From the NCBI GenBank assembly GCA_024709365.1, contig JANJWV010000203.1, forward strand, positions 1-32,528: a stretch of 32,528 nucleotides of DNA. The letters run 5' to 3'. A program made the translations under genes and the position numbers. This DNA comes from Desulfomicrobium sp. Lineage in GTDB: Bacteria; Desulfobacterota; Desulfovibrionia; Desulfovibrionales; Desulfomicrobiaceae. The notes beneath the pieces were generated by a model. It had not been told where the DNA came from. It saw only the letters and a program-made list of their open reading frames with translations, and did not search any database. This document shows positions 17,133-26,038 of this stretch, in pieces. Position 1 is the first letter of the stretch, and the number at the start of each line of letters is the position of its first letter.

Positions 17133-18281
17133 ATGACCCTTCGCCTTCTTTGCCTTCTGGCCGCCCTGGTTCTCGGGTTCGCGGCCCCTGTCCGTGCCGA
17201 GTCCCTCAAGCCTGTCCCGGAGTCCCTGTACCCCGAACTCGAATATCTCCTGACCGTCCCGCAGGGGTCGGCAGACCTCGCCCCCGACAAGCTGAACGCG
17301 ATCGTGTCGTTTGTGGCCGCCACCCCGCAGGGCGTGAGCATGGCCATGCGGGACCGCGACAAGGCCGCGGGCGCCTTCCACTCCTTCTCCCTGCGCGGGA
17401 ACCTGGCCCGTGTCGTGGACTACGCCTACAACCCGGACATCCCGGTCTACGTGACCATGCCGTCCTCAGTGCGGGATCAGGAATGGCTCGACCCGGCCAC
17501 CCGCGACGCCCTGAAGGGCCTGGCGCGGGCCGTGGAGCAGGGCGGTTCCTTCCAGCTGCGCGGGCGCGAGCGCGAGATCATCACGCCCGACGCCAACACG
17601 GGCGGCTACTACGCCTACAGGCAGGACCGGGCCATGGCCGTCTTTCCCGGCCCGACGGGGCCGGTTCTCGTCTCCGTGGCCTGCCAGAACGAGCCTTCGG
17701 ACATCGGCCGCAAGGGATTGGTGGTGGGGCCCGACTCCGACTGGAACTACCTCTACTCGGCCGAGACCGGACTGACCAAGACGGGCCTGGGCTGGGTCGA
17801 TTCCTACATGTACCAGGCCTACTCGGTCCTCGTGCTCGTCTCCGACACCGAAGCCGGCGTCGTGCGCGTGGGCTCCTTCAAGTGGCTGAACGCGGGCTGG
17901 GCCAAGGTCAACATGGTCAAGCAGATGCACATCGTCAACGGCATCAAGCGCTTCGCCGCGGACTTCAAGGCCGTCCTCGAATCCCCCCGCCTGCCGCAGG
18001 CCGGGGAGTTGGCCGCCATGTACAGGGATCTGCAGGGGAACAGCCCCGAGAGCCTGCGCGCCCAGGTCGCGCCCTATCTCGACGCCATCGCCGCCGGCGA
18101 GTCGTCCTCGTCCCTGGCGGGCCCCTTCAAGAAGCTGCTGACCTCGGGCGAGTACCTGCGGGACATGAGCCGCGAGGAGATGGTCAAGATCGTGCTCAAG
18201 GAATTCCTCAAACAGCGCCTCGGCCGGCAGACCCTGATCCAGGTCGCCCGGGCCGGGGCGTCCGGGACGGCGCACCCCTGA
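17133..18281 (+). CDS. Secreted protein of unknown function
   Basis: Signal peptide MTLRLLCLLAALVLGFAAPVRAES; long coherent ORF; no family recognised by eye. Confidence 0.85.
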   Translation: MTLRLLCLLAALVLGFAAPVRAESLKPVPESLYPELEYLLTVPQGSADLAPDKLNAIVSFVAATPQGVSMAMRDRDKAAGAFHSFSLRGNLARVVDYAYNPDIPVYVTMPSSVRDQEWLDPATRDALKGLARAVEQGGSFQLRGREREIITPDANTGGYYAYRQDRAMAVFPGPTGPVLVSVACQNEPSDIGRKGLVVGPDSDWNYLYSAETGLTKTGLGWVDSYMYQAYSVLVLVSDTEAGVVRVGSFKWLNAGWAKVNMVKQMHIVNGIKRFAADFKAVLESPRLPQAGELAAMYRDLQGNSPESLRAQVAPYLDAIAAGESSSSLAGPFKKLLTSGEYLRDMSREEMVKIVLKEFLKQRLGRQTLIQVARAGASGTAHP

Positions 18282-18400
18282 CAGGCGGGCCGTCCCGACA
18301 ACAACGCCCAGACGCGCCGGAGTCCCATGTTCCGTCTCACATGCCCCGCGTCCCTTCTTCGGCACCTTCGCGGCCTGCCGGCCGTGACGGGGAACCGCCC

Positions 18401-18838
18401 ATGACCCGGCCGGGCGACGAGGCGCGTCAGCGCGCCCGCGGCATCCGTGACGAGGCCCTTTCCCGGCTGGCCCAGCGGGACCGCGACTCCATCGACCACC
18501 TGCGGGCCGAACTGGCCGAAATGAAGGCCATGCTGCGCGAGCAGGGCGAGCGGCTGGCCACCCTGACGGCCCTGGTCTCCTCCCTTCCCGTCACGGAAGC
18601 ACGGCCCGAAGACGCGCCCCCCGCATCCAACCCCCGACCCTTGTCCGGCGCCAAGCGCGCCGCCCTCGAACGCATCCGCGACCTGCGCCGCCAGGACCTG
18701 TCTTTCGCCCGCATCTGCGAAATCTTCCAGGAAGAGGACATCCCGACACTGTCGGGGGACGGGCAGTGGTCCAAGGGCACCCTGTGGAACCTCTGGCGCA
18801 ACCACTCCCGCCAGCTCGGCCCGGACGGCAGGGACTGA
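18401..18838 (+). CDS. Small protein: coiled coil plus C-terminal recombinase-like helical module
   Basis: DSIDHLRAELAEMKAMLREQGERLATLTALV (coiled coil) then RIRDLRRQDLSFARICEIFQEEDIPTLSGDGQWSKGTLWNLWRNH, like the 'GIPT..G..W....V..IL' module of serine recombinases. Confidence 0.7.
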   Translation: MTRPGDEARQRARGIRDEALSRLAQRDRDSIDHLRAELAEMKAMLREQGERLATLTALVSSLPVTEARPEDAPPASNPRPLSGAKRAALERIRDLRRQDLSFARICEIFQEEDIPTLSGDGQWSKGTLWNLWRNHSRQLGPDGRD

Positions 18839-19075
18839 TTTCCGGCTGCGTCGCGTCTGGCGCAGCGTCCGATTCGCATGTTTTGACCGGCATCGGCCCC
18901 GATCCGTTCCCGCAGCGCAAAGGGTCTGGATAACCAGACCGATTCGTGGGATACGATGGCTGCGGACACCGTGCGCCAGGACAACGTCCCGGCCCTGAGT
19001 CGGGCGATTTTCCGCATGAGGACGCGCGACAGGCGCGTCCGTTGTATCGCGAGAGATTGATGGCGAGAGGCATCC

Positions 19076-20065
19076 ATGAAACAGTTTGAAGGGTCTTTCC
19101 GCATGCCGCCGCAGCTCGGAACCGGCGATGGCCGGCCCCGACGCGTGGGGTTCGAGCTGGAGTTTTCCGGCATTTTTCTGGATGACGCCGTCGCCGCCCT
19201 GGAGAAATCCATGGGCGGGCACGTCGCGTCGAGGACCGCGGCGGAGGTGCGTTTCCAGTCCGAGCGGCTCGGCATGTTCCATGTCGAGCTGGACTGGTCT
19301 TTCCTCAAGATCAAGGCGGCCCAGGGCGGCGATGCAGGCGGAGGCGGCGAGTGGCTGGAGCTCCTGAGCCATGCCGCGGCCCTGTTCGTGCCGGTCGAAG
19401 TGGTCTGCCCGCCGGTCCCCCTCGCGGATATGGCCAAGCTGGAGCCCCTGCTGGACGTATTGCGGGAGGCCGGCGCCGTCGGCACCGAGGAATCCCTCCT
19501 GGCGGCCTACGGGCTGCACATCAACGTCGAGATGCCGCAGCTGGACGCCCCGACGCTGTATGCCTACCTGAAAGCCTTCTCCCTGCTGCAGTGGTGGCTG
19601 GTCGAGGCCCACGACGTGGATATCGCGCGGCGGGTCAGCCCCTACGTCGACCTCTACCCCGAAGCGTACATGCGCCTGCTGTGCGCGGACCCCGAGCCGG
19701 GCATGGACAGGATTTTCGAGGATTACCTCGAGCACAACCCCAGCCGCAACCGCGCCCTGGACATGCTGCCCCTGCTGGCGCACATCGATGAAGAGCGCGT
19801 GCGCCGGACCGTCAGCGACATGAAGGTCCGGGCCCGCCCGGCCCTTCATTACCGCCTGCCGGACTGCCTCATCGACCGCCCCGACTGGTCCCTGGCCGAT
19901 GCCTGGAACATCTGGTGCGTCGTGGAGCGCCTGGCCGGCAGCGCGGACGACCTCCGCGCGCTGTCCGATGCCTTCCTGGCCGCCGAAAGACCCATCCTGG
20001 GCGTGAGCCGCGGCGACTGGGTCGAGTTCGTTGACCGATGGCTGGCAGACCGCGCGTTGGCGTGA
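19076..20065 (+). CDS. Amidoligase family protein (putative ATP-dependent amide-bond-forming enzyme)
   Basis: RRVGFELEFSGI, LGMFHVELDWSFLK, YGLHINVEMPQL, conserved acidic/His motifs of the amidoligase (glutamine-synthetase-fold) family. Confidence 0.85.
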   Translation: MKQFEGSFRMPPQLGTGDGRPRRVGFELEFSGIFLDDAVAALEKSMGGHVASRTAAEVRFQSERLGMFHVELDWSFLKIKAAQGGDAGGGGEWLELLSHAAALFVPVEVVCPPVPLADMAKLEPLLDVLREAGAVGTEESLLAAYGLHINVEMPQLDAPTLYAYLKAFSLLQWWLVEAHDVDIARRVSPYVDLYPEAYMRLLCADPEPGMDRIFEDYLEHNPSRNRALDMLPLLAHIDEERVRRTVSDMKVRARPALHYRLPDCLIDRPDWSLADAWNIWCVVERLAGSADDLRALSDAFLAAERPILGVSRGDWVEFVDRWLADRALA

Positions 20066-20709
20066 CCGGCAACGGCCGGCTGTGGTCGCCGGCCTGGTGG
20101 TGCACCCGGCTGGCCCTGTGGCTGGCCGGGGCCGAACCCGTGCGCCTGAGCGTGCGCCACAGGGCCAGCGTGCGCAGCATGGACGCGCTCGTCATCGGCG
20201 GCGGCAACGACATCAGCCCCGAGCATTTCGGCGGCGACCTTTCGGACAAGGTCAAGTCCGACCCCAAGCGCGACCTGCTGGAGATCGAGTGCATCCGCTG
20301 GGCCCTGTCCCACGGGGTGCCGCTCCTGGGCATCTGCCGCGGGGCGCAGCTCATCAACGTGGTCCTCGGCGGCACGCTGCACCAGGACATCCGGCACCTG
20401 CGCAAGCGCACCTCCAACCGTCCCGGGCTCCTGCCGACCAAGCGGGTGCGCCTCGACCCCGATTCCCTGGTGGCCGGCGTCTGCGGCGCAGGCGCGCTCA
20501 GGGTCAACAGCCTGCACCATCAGGCCGTGCGCAGGCCCGGCACGGGGCTGGCCGTGGTGGGGTGGGACCGCGACGAGATCGTGCAGGCGGTGGAGTGCGC
20601 CGGCGAGCGTCCGGTCATCGGCGTGCAGTGGCACCCGGAGTACCTGCTGTACCTCCCGTCGCAGTTCGCGCTCTTCCGCTGGCTGGTGCGCAACGCAAAA
20701 AAGGCATGA
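20038..20709 (+). CDS. Class I glutamine amidotransferase / gamma-glutamyl hydrolase-like (peptidase C26)
   Basis: DALVIGGGNDISPEHFGGD, GVPLLGICRGAQLINVVLGGTLHQDI, HHQAV, VIGVQWHPEY. Confidence 0.92.
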   Translation: MAGRPRVGVTGNGRLWSPAWWCTRLALWLAGAEPVRLSVRHRASVRSMDALVIGGGNDISPEHFGGDLSDKVKSDPKRDLLEIECIRWALSHGVPLLGICRGAQLINVVLGGTLHQDIRHLRKRTSNRPGLLPTKRVRLDPDSLVAGVCGAGALRVNSLHHQAVRRPGTGLAVVGWDRDEIVQAVECAGERPVIGVQWHPEYLLYLPSQFALFRWLVRNAKKA

Positions 20710-20735
20710 CTCCCTGACCGGGAATCATGCCTTTG
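20699..20735. terminator. Intrinsic (possibly bidirectional) terminator
   Basis: AAAGGCATGACTCCC TGACC GGGAATCATGCCTTT hairpin between convergent genes. Confidence 0.75.
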
Positions 20736-20770
20736 CTGTCCGTGCGGCGCGGGTCCGCTCTTCTTTCCGG

Positions 20771-21736
20771 CTACATGACCAGGTGCAGGACCCGGGGCAT
20801 GAAGGTCGGCACGTCCCAGCCGGGCACGTAGCGGTTCAGGGTCTCGATGACGGCGACGGCCAGCAGGCCCGCGTGCAGCATGGTGGCCAGCGCGATGACG
20901 ATCATGCTGCCCTTGAGGCGCATGGGGTTCTCGCTGACGCAGACCAGGAGGGACAGGGCCATGGCCAGGACCAGGCAGGCCGCCGAAGCCGCTCCGGCGT
21001 AGAAGATCTGGGGCAGGTGCAGGTTGAAGACGCCCTTCAGGCTCAGGTACATCCAGACCGTGATCATCAGGGTGACCACCCCCAGGGCGATGTGCCACTT
21101 GCACAGGAAGGGCGGGGCGAAGCGGTAGTAGTCGCGGCCCCAGTCGTCGGCGTTGCGGCGCAGCAGCAGGTAGACGAGTCCTCCGGCGGCGGTCAGGCAC
21201 AGGGCCATGGGCAGCCACAGGGCCGCCAGGGGCCACCAGGACGAGCCCCAAGGGGGAAGAAAGGCCGGGTCGTCCAGGGGCAGGCCCCGGAAGTACAGCA
21301 GGGTCAGCAGGACGAGGCCCCAGTATCCGCATTTGACGGCCACGTTGCCGATGCAGCCGAGCAGGACGTGCACGGCCCGGCGTTCCTTGGCCGTCTTCCA
21401 GCCCAGGTCGTAGGCCACCAGGGCCAAGGTTCCGAAAAAGGGCAGGGCCAGGGTCACGGCCAGAAGCATCCGGTTGGCCAGGGCGAATTCGGATTGCCAG
21501 AAGGGGCGGCCCATGAGCAGGGCCCAGCCGGCTAGGATCGCGACCCAGAAAAGGGCGTGGCCGCGCACGCCGAGCCGCGAAATCTGACGGGCCGCGCGGG
21601 CCGGGAAGGGTTTGCCGGAAACCAGGCCGATCAGTTCGCTGACCAGGGAGATGGCCGGCGCCCCCCAGAACAGGGCCGCCAGCAGGAGCAGAAAGGGGAG
21701 CAGGGCGAACGCCCACTGGGGTACGGAAAGCGCCAT
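20771..21736 (-). CDS. Multi-pass membrane protein of unknown function
   Basis: 321 aa with about eight hydrophobic helices, some containing His (e.g. VRGHALFW, CKWHIALGVV, TMLHAGLLAV). Confidence 0.82.
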   Translation of the reverse strand: MALSVPQWAFALLPFLLLLAALFWGAPAISLVSELIGLVSGKPFPARAARQISRLGVRGHALFWVAILAGWALLMGRPFWQSEFALANRMLLAVTLALPFFGTLALVAYDLGWKTAKERRAVHVLLGCIGNVAVKCGYWGLVLLTLLYFRGLPLDDPAFLPPWGSSWWPLAALWLPMALCLTAAGGLVYLLLRRNADDWGRDYYRFAPPFLCKWHIALGVVTLMITVWMYLSLKGVFNLHLPQIFYAGAASAACLVLAMALSLLVCVSENPMRLKGSMIVIALATMLHAGLLAVAVIETLNRYVPGWDVPTFMPRVLHLVM

Positions 21737-21903
21737 GGGTACCTCGCGCGTGATGTCGGTATGTCGAAGAGTATGGTCAAGGGTATCGAATGCGGGCTAT
21801 CTGCACCAAAAGGGCGCAAGAGGCAAGGCGCGCGCTCCCTTGAAAATCGGCCCGTTCTCTCCTATGCCTCGGGCGTAAACACGGGGGATATGGTGGCGAA
21901 GCC

Positions 21904-22773
21904 ATGAAAACAGTGCTGGCCTTCGGGGCCGGAGTGCTTGTCGGCGTCCTGATCGCGTTCGCCGCCGGCATGTACGTGCATCCGGGCCAACCCGGCCGGG
22001 CTGCTGCGGAAAAGGCCCTTGCCGGTCTTTTTGCCGTCATGCGGGCCGTACCGGCGCGGATGTCCGCCGCCCTGGACGCAGTCACCGCCCCCAAACCGGT
22101 CGTCCTGCGCCGCCCCGTCGCGCGCGTGCTGCGCATGACGCGCACCGGAGTCGTCCTGGTCCACACCATCCTGCCCGACGAAACGAATGCGGCCGTAAGG
22201 CCGATCCCCGACGAACGACGGCAAACGGCTTCCCTGCCGGCCCCTGAAGCCGCGCCCGCGGCAGGTCCCGAAACCCCGCGCGGTCCGGAACCGGCGCCGT
22301 CCCCTGCGACGCCGGCGTCCCGAGCCGAAGGGGGCACGCCACCGAAGGCGGCCGTCAAGGCCGGTCCCGAGAGCGTGTACGCCCAGGCGCTCAAGGCCTA
22401 CGAAGCGGGCCGGCACAAGGAGGCCAGGCAGCGTTTCGCCGCCTTCCTGCAGGCTTTCCCCGGCCATGCCCTGGCGCCCAACGCCCTCTACTGGACGGGC
22501 GAGACATGGTACGACCAGGGCCGCTACGACCTGGCCACGCAGGCCTTCGCCCGCGTTCTGAACGAACATCCCCGCCACGCCAAGAGCCCGGATGCCCTGC
22601 TGAAGATGGCCTACGCGGCCATGCGCCAGGGACGCCGCGACGCGGCCAGGGCGTATCTGGACCAGCTCGATGCGCGCTATCCCGATTCCGGCGCGTCCCG
22701 GCTGGGTCGGCAGGCGCGGGGCAGGCTGCAGGGCAGAAGCGACGACGGCACCATGGTGGCGGCCCGTGGATGA
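21904..22773 (+). CDS. Tetratricopeptide-repeat protein, CpoB/YbgF-like C-terminus, membrane-anchored with Pro/Ala-rich linker
   Basis: N-terminal TM helix; Y.QALKAYEAGRHKEARQRFAAFLQAFPGHALAPNALYWTGETWYDQGRYDLATQAFARVLNEHPRHAKSPDALLKMAYA. Confidence 0.85.
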   Translation: MKTVLAFGAGVLVGVLIAFAAGMYVHPGQPGRAAAEKALAGLFAVMRAVPARMSAALDAVTAPKPVVLRRPVARVLRMTRTGVVLVHTILPDETNAAVRPIPDERRQTASLPAPEAAPAAGPETPRGPEPAPSPATPASRAEGGTPPKAAVKAGPESVYAQALKAYEAGRHKEARQRFAAFLQAFPGHALAPNALYWTGETWYDQGRYDLATQAFARVLNEHPRHAKSPDALLKMAYAAMRQGRRDAARAYLDQLDARYPDSGASRLGRQARGRLQGRSDDGTMVAARG

Positions 22774-23893
22774 GTTCGCCGCCAGTCTGGCCCTGCGTCA
22801 CACCCGCGGCCTTGGGCCGCGGACCTGGAAGCGCCTGCTGGACGCCTTCGGCGGCGCCGCGGCCGCTGCCGACCAGTGGGTCTCCTGGGCCGGGCGAGGG
22901 CTGACGACGGCCCGCGTCCAGGAGGAGTTCGGGCGGGGCGGCTGGCGGGAGAAAGCCCTGGCCGAGGAGCGCAGGGCCCGGGAACTCGGCCTGTCCGTCG
23001 TGTTTTACCGCGACCCGGCCTGGCCCGACCTGCTGCGTGAGATACCGGACCCGCCTCTTTTCCTGTACCATCTCGGCGACCTGAGCCTGCTGGCGCGGCC
23101 CTGCGTGGCCGTGGTCGGCTCCCGCGCGGCCTCCCGCTACGGCCTGGGCATGGCCGAGACCATGGCCGCCTCCCTGAGCCGCGCCGGGCTCTGCGTGGTT
23201 TCGGGCTTCGCCCACGGCATCGACCGCGCCGCCCACGTCGGGGCCCTCGGCGGCGTGGGCGGGACCATCGCCGTACTGGGCACGGGCCCGGACCTGGTCT
23301 ACCCCGCGTCCAACCGCGACCTCTGGGACCGCGTCGCCGCCGAGGGCCTCATCGTCAGCGAATTCGCGCCGGGCACGCGGCCCGACGGCATGAATTTTCC
23401 CCACCGCAACCGCATCGTCAGCGGCCTTTCCCTGGGCGTCCTCGTGGTCGAGGGGGCCCTGGGCAGCGGCAGCCTCATCACGGCCGAACTGGCCCTGGCC
23501 CAGAACCGCGACGTCTTCGCCCTGCCCGGTCCGGCCAATCTCAAGACCTACCAGGGCAGTCACCAGCTCATCCGGCAGGGGGCCTGCCTGGTGCAGAGCG
23601 GCGAGGACGTCCTGCGGGAACTGCAGCCGCGCCTGCGCGGTCTCTCCTTGCCTGACGCCTCCGACTCCTTATCTGCTGAACACGCTGCGCCGGGGATCGA
23701 ACGTCCCGAACCGGACGACCCCGAACACAGGGTGGTGCACCGCCTGCTCCGTGGCGTCGACCCGCAGCACATAGACGCCCTGACCCGCGGCACGGGCTGG
23801 CCTGCGGACAAGGTCAGCGCCACGCTCCTCTTCATGGAATTGCAAGGCCTTGTGAAGCAGCTGCCGGGGATGTACTATGCCCTTGCAACCTGA
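22766..23893 (+). CDS. dprA: DNA-processing protein DprA
   Basis: VAVVGSRAASRYGLGMAETMAASLSRAGLCVVSGFAHGIDRAAHVGAL...AVLGTGPDLVYPASNRDL...FPHRNRIVSGLSLGVLVVEGALGSGSLITAELAL. GTG start at 22766 proposed, overlapping the upstream stop. Confidence 0.92.
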   Translation: MDEFAASLALRHTRGLGPRTWKRLLDAFGGAAAAADQWVSWAGRGLTTARVQEEFGRGGWREKALAEERRARELGLSVVFYRDPAWPDLLREIPDPPLFLYHLGDLSLLARPCVAVVGSRAASRYGLGMAETMAASLSRAGLCVVSGFAHGIDRAAHVGALGGVGGTIAVLGTGPDLVYPASNRDLWDRVAAEGLIVSEFAPGTRPDGMNFPHRNRIVSGLSLGVLVVEGALGSGSLITAELALAQNRDVFALPGPANLKTYQGSHQLIRQGACLVQSGEDVLRELQPRLRGLSLPDASDSLSAEHAAPGIERPEPDDPEHRVVHRLLRGVDPQHIDALTRGTGWPADKVSATLLFMELQGLVKQLPGMYYALAT

Positions 23894-23914
23894 ATGAAGG
23901 CATCGGAGAAACGC

Positions 23915-24265
23915 ATGCAAAAGATACCCCTGCAACTGGCGAAGCCCGACATGGTCCTGGCCAAGCCCGTGGCCCGCGACAACGGCATGGTCCTCGTGGC
24001 GGCCGGGACGAAACTGACGGAATCCCTTATTTCCAAACTGGGCAACATGGGGGTGGAGGAGGTGGCCGTGCAGGGCGACGCCCTTGGGATGGGCGAAGGC
24101 TGCGGAGCCGAGGCCCTGGCCAAGAAGCAGGAGCGGCTGGAGCACCTTTTCCGCAACTACAAGGAAGACAAATACATGCAGCGCGTGAAAGGGCTCATTT
24201 CCGACTACTATGCGCGCAAGTGCGCCCTGGCCGCGGCCCAGGCTGCCCAGGGGGGAGGTGAATGA
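23915..24265 (+). CDS. Conserved hypothetical protein upstream of the HDOD gene
   Basis: MQKIPLQLAKPDMVLAKPVARDNGMVLVAAGTKLTESLISKLGNMGVEEVAVQGD; overlaps the downstream HDOD start. Confidence 0.8.
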   Translation: MQKIPLQLAKPDMVLAKPVARDNGMVLVAAGTKLTESLISKLGNMGVEEVAVQGDALGMGEGCGAEALAKKQERLEHLFRNYKEDKYMQRVKGLISDYYARKCALAAAQAAQGGGE

Positions 24266-25089
24266 TGGACGAAGATCTGCGCACGAAGCAAAAGGGCGAG
24301 ATCCTGGCCGTCAAGGACCTGCCCACCCTGCCCGGTGTTCTGGAGGAGGTCGCCGTCCTCGTGCAGGACCCCAACACCTCCACGGACCAGATCAGCAAGG
24401 CCATCTCCAAGGACCAGGTCCTGTCGGCCAAGGTCCTGAAGATGGTCAACTCGCCCATCTACGGCTTCCCCGGGCGCATCGGCTCCATCCAGCACGCCCT
24501 GGTGCTCCTCGGCTTCAACGTCATCAAGGGCATCATCATCTCCACCTCCGTGTTCGACGTCATGAACGAGAACATGAAGGGCCTGTGGGAGCACAGCCTG
24601 GGCTGCGCCCTGGCCAGTTCCGCCATCGCCCGGGCCATCGGCTGCAAGGACCCGGAGGAGTACGCCGTGGCCGGCCTGCTGCACGACATCGGCAAGGTCG
24701 TGGCCGCCGTGCAGCTGCCGGACAGCCGCGCGGCCATCGACGCCCTGGTCCGCGAGAAGGACCTGCCCTACCGCAAGGCCGAGGCCGAGGTCCTGGGCTT
24801 CGCCCACGACCGCATCAACCTCTGGCTCTGCACCTACTGGAATCTCCCGCCCAACCTGAAGGAAGGGCTGTCCTACCACCACCGGCCCATGTCGGCCTCC
24901 CTCTACCCGAAGGTGGCGCAGGTCGTGCACGTCGCCGACTTCCTGGCCCGTCTCTACGGCGTGGGCAACGGAGGCGACGACCAGGTCAGCGTCCTGGACG
25001 AGGGGGTGCTGGAGGCCCTGGAGATCACCCCCGAGGTGCTGTACCGGATCATGGACGATCTGGAGCGCGACTTCATGGACCTGATCTAG
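24262..25089 (+). CDS. HDOD domain-containing protein
   Basis: LPTLPGVLEEVAVLVQDPNTSTDQISKAISKDQVLSAKVLKMVNSPIYGFPGRIGSIQHALVLLGFNVIKGI...AGLLHDIGKVV. Confidence 0.92.
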   Translation: MMDEDLRTKQKGEILAVKDLPTLPGVLEEVAVLVQDPNTSTDQISKAISKDQVLSAKVLKMVNSPIYGFPGRIGSIQHALVLLGFNVIKGIIISTSVFDVMNENMKGLWEHSLGCALASSAIARAIGCKDPEEYAVAGLLHDIGKVVAAVQLPDSRAAIDALVREKDLPYRKAEAEVLGFAHDRINLWLCTYWNLPPNLKEGLSYHHRPMSASLYPKVAQVVHVADFLARLYGVGNGGDDQVSVLDEGVLEALEITPEVLYRIMDDLERDFMDLI

Positions 25090-25099
25090 GGGGGCGGGC

Positions 25100-26038
25100 G
25101 TGAAGGACGGCAAGCATTTCTTCCTGGTCACGGCCGACCCGAAGCTCGAAGGGGGGCTGCGGGCCCTGTGGCCCGAGGACGAGGTCAAGTGGACCTGTTT
25201 CGGCCGGGGAACGTCGGCCCTGGAGTTCCTCTTTTCGGAGCCCCCGGACCTGCTGGTCGTGGACGAGCGGCTGCCCGACCTGGCCGGGGCCGATCTGGTC
25301 CGGCTCATCAAGGGTGAGAACGTCTACCGCCAGCTGCCCGTGGTCCTCTGCCTGGCGGGCGAGGACGTGGCCGAAACCCTGGATTTCAGCACCCTCGAGA
25401 TCGACGATTTCCTGATCAAACCCATTTCGCCGGCCACGGCCAAGGCCCGCCTCGTGCTGGCCTACCACCGCTCCACCCGCGAGCTCGACGCCAGCCCGCT
25501 GACCAAGCTGCCGGGCAACACGTCCATCATCCACAGGATCCAGGATCTCATCGACCGGCAGGAGGACTTCGCCCTGGCCTACATCGACCTGGACCACTTC
25601 AAGTCCTTCAACGACAAGTACGGCTTTTCGCGCGGGGACGAGGTGCTGCTCATGACGGCCCGGGTCATCGTCAATTCCATCCGGGGCTTCATGGGCGCGA
25701 ACACTTTCGTCGGGCACGTGGGCGGCGACGACTTCGTCTTCATCGTGCCGCCCGACAAGGCCGAGAGCGCCTGCCGGCAGGTCATCGACAACTTCGACTC
25801 CATCGTGCCCCACTTCTACGACCAGGAGGACCGCGCCCGCGGGGCCATTCACTCCCTGGACCGGCGGGGCAACGAGCAGGTCTTTCCCATCATGGCCATC
25901 TCCATCGCCGTGGTCTTCAACCGCGGCGGCCGCCTGAAGCATTTCGGCGAGGCGTCCCAGATCGCCATGAACCTGAAGAAGGAAGCCAAGAAAAATCCGG
26001 GGAGCTGCTATGTCATGGACAAGCGGTCCGGCTCCTGA
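25100..26038 (+). CDS. Receiver-like domain plus GGDEF domain (motif GGDDF); putative diguanylate cyclase or c-di-GMP signalling protein
   Basis: LLVVDERLPDLAGADLVRLIKG...PVVLCLAGE...FLIKPIS (receiver-like), then LAYIDLDHFKSFNDKYGFSRGDEVLLMTARVI...GHVGGDDFVFIV. GTG start. Confidence 0.88.
   Translation: MKDGKHFFLVTADPKLEGGLRALWPEDEVKWTCFGRGTSALEFLFSEPPDLLVVDERLPDLAGADLVRLIKGENVYRQLPVVLCLAGEDVAETLDFSTLEIDDFLIKPISPATAKARLVLAYHRSTRELDASPLTKLPGNTSIIHRIQDLIDRQEDFALAYIDLDHFKSFNDKYGFSRGDEVLLMTARVIVNSIRGFMGANTFVGHVGGDDFVFIVPPDKAESACRQVIDNFDSIVPHFYDQEDRARGAIHSLDRRGNEQVFPIMAISIAVVFNRGGRLKHFGEASQIAMNLKKEAKKNPGSCYVMDKRSGS

Noticed and set aside
17150-18838. Full 562-aa ORF in the frame of the small recombinase-like protein
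   Set aside because: Its first two-thirds are an Arg/Pro/Gly-rich alternative frame of the secreted protein; only the 3' part from 18401 looks like a real gene.
18074-19849. 591-aa minus-strand ORF across 18401-19849
   Set aside because: Overlaps three plausible plus-strand genes; low-information composition; treated as antisense artefact.
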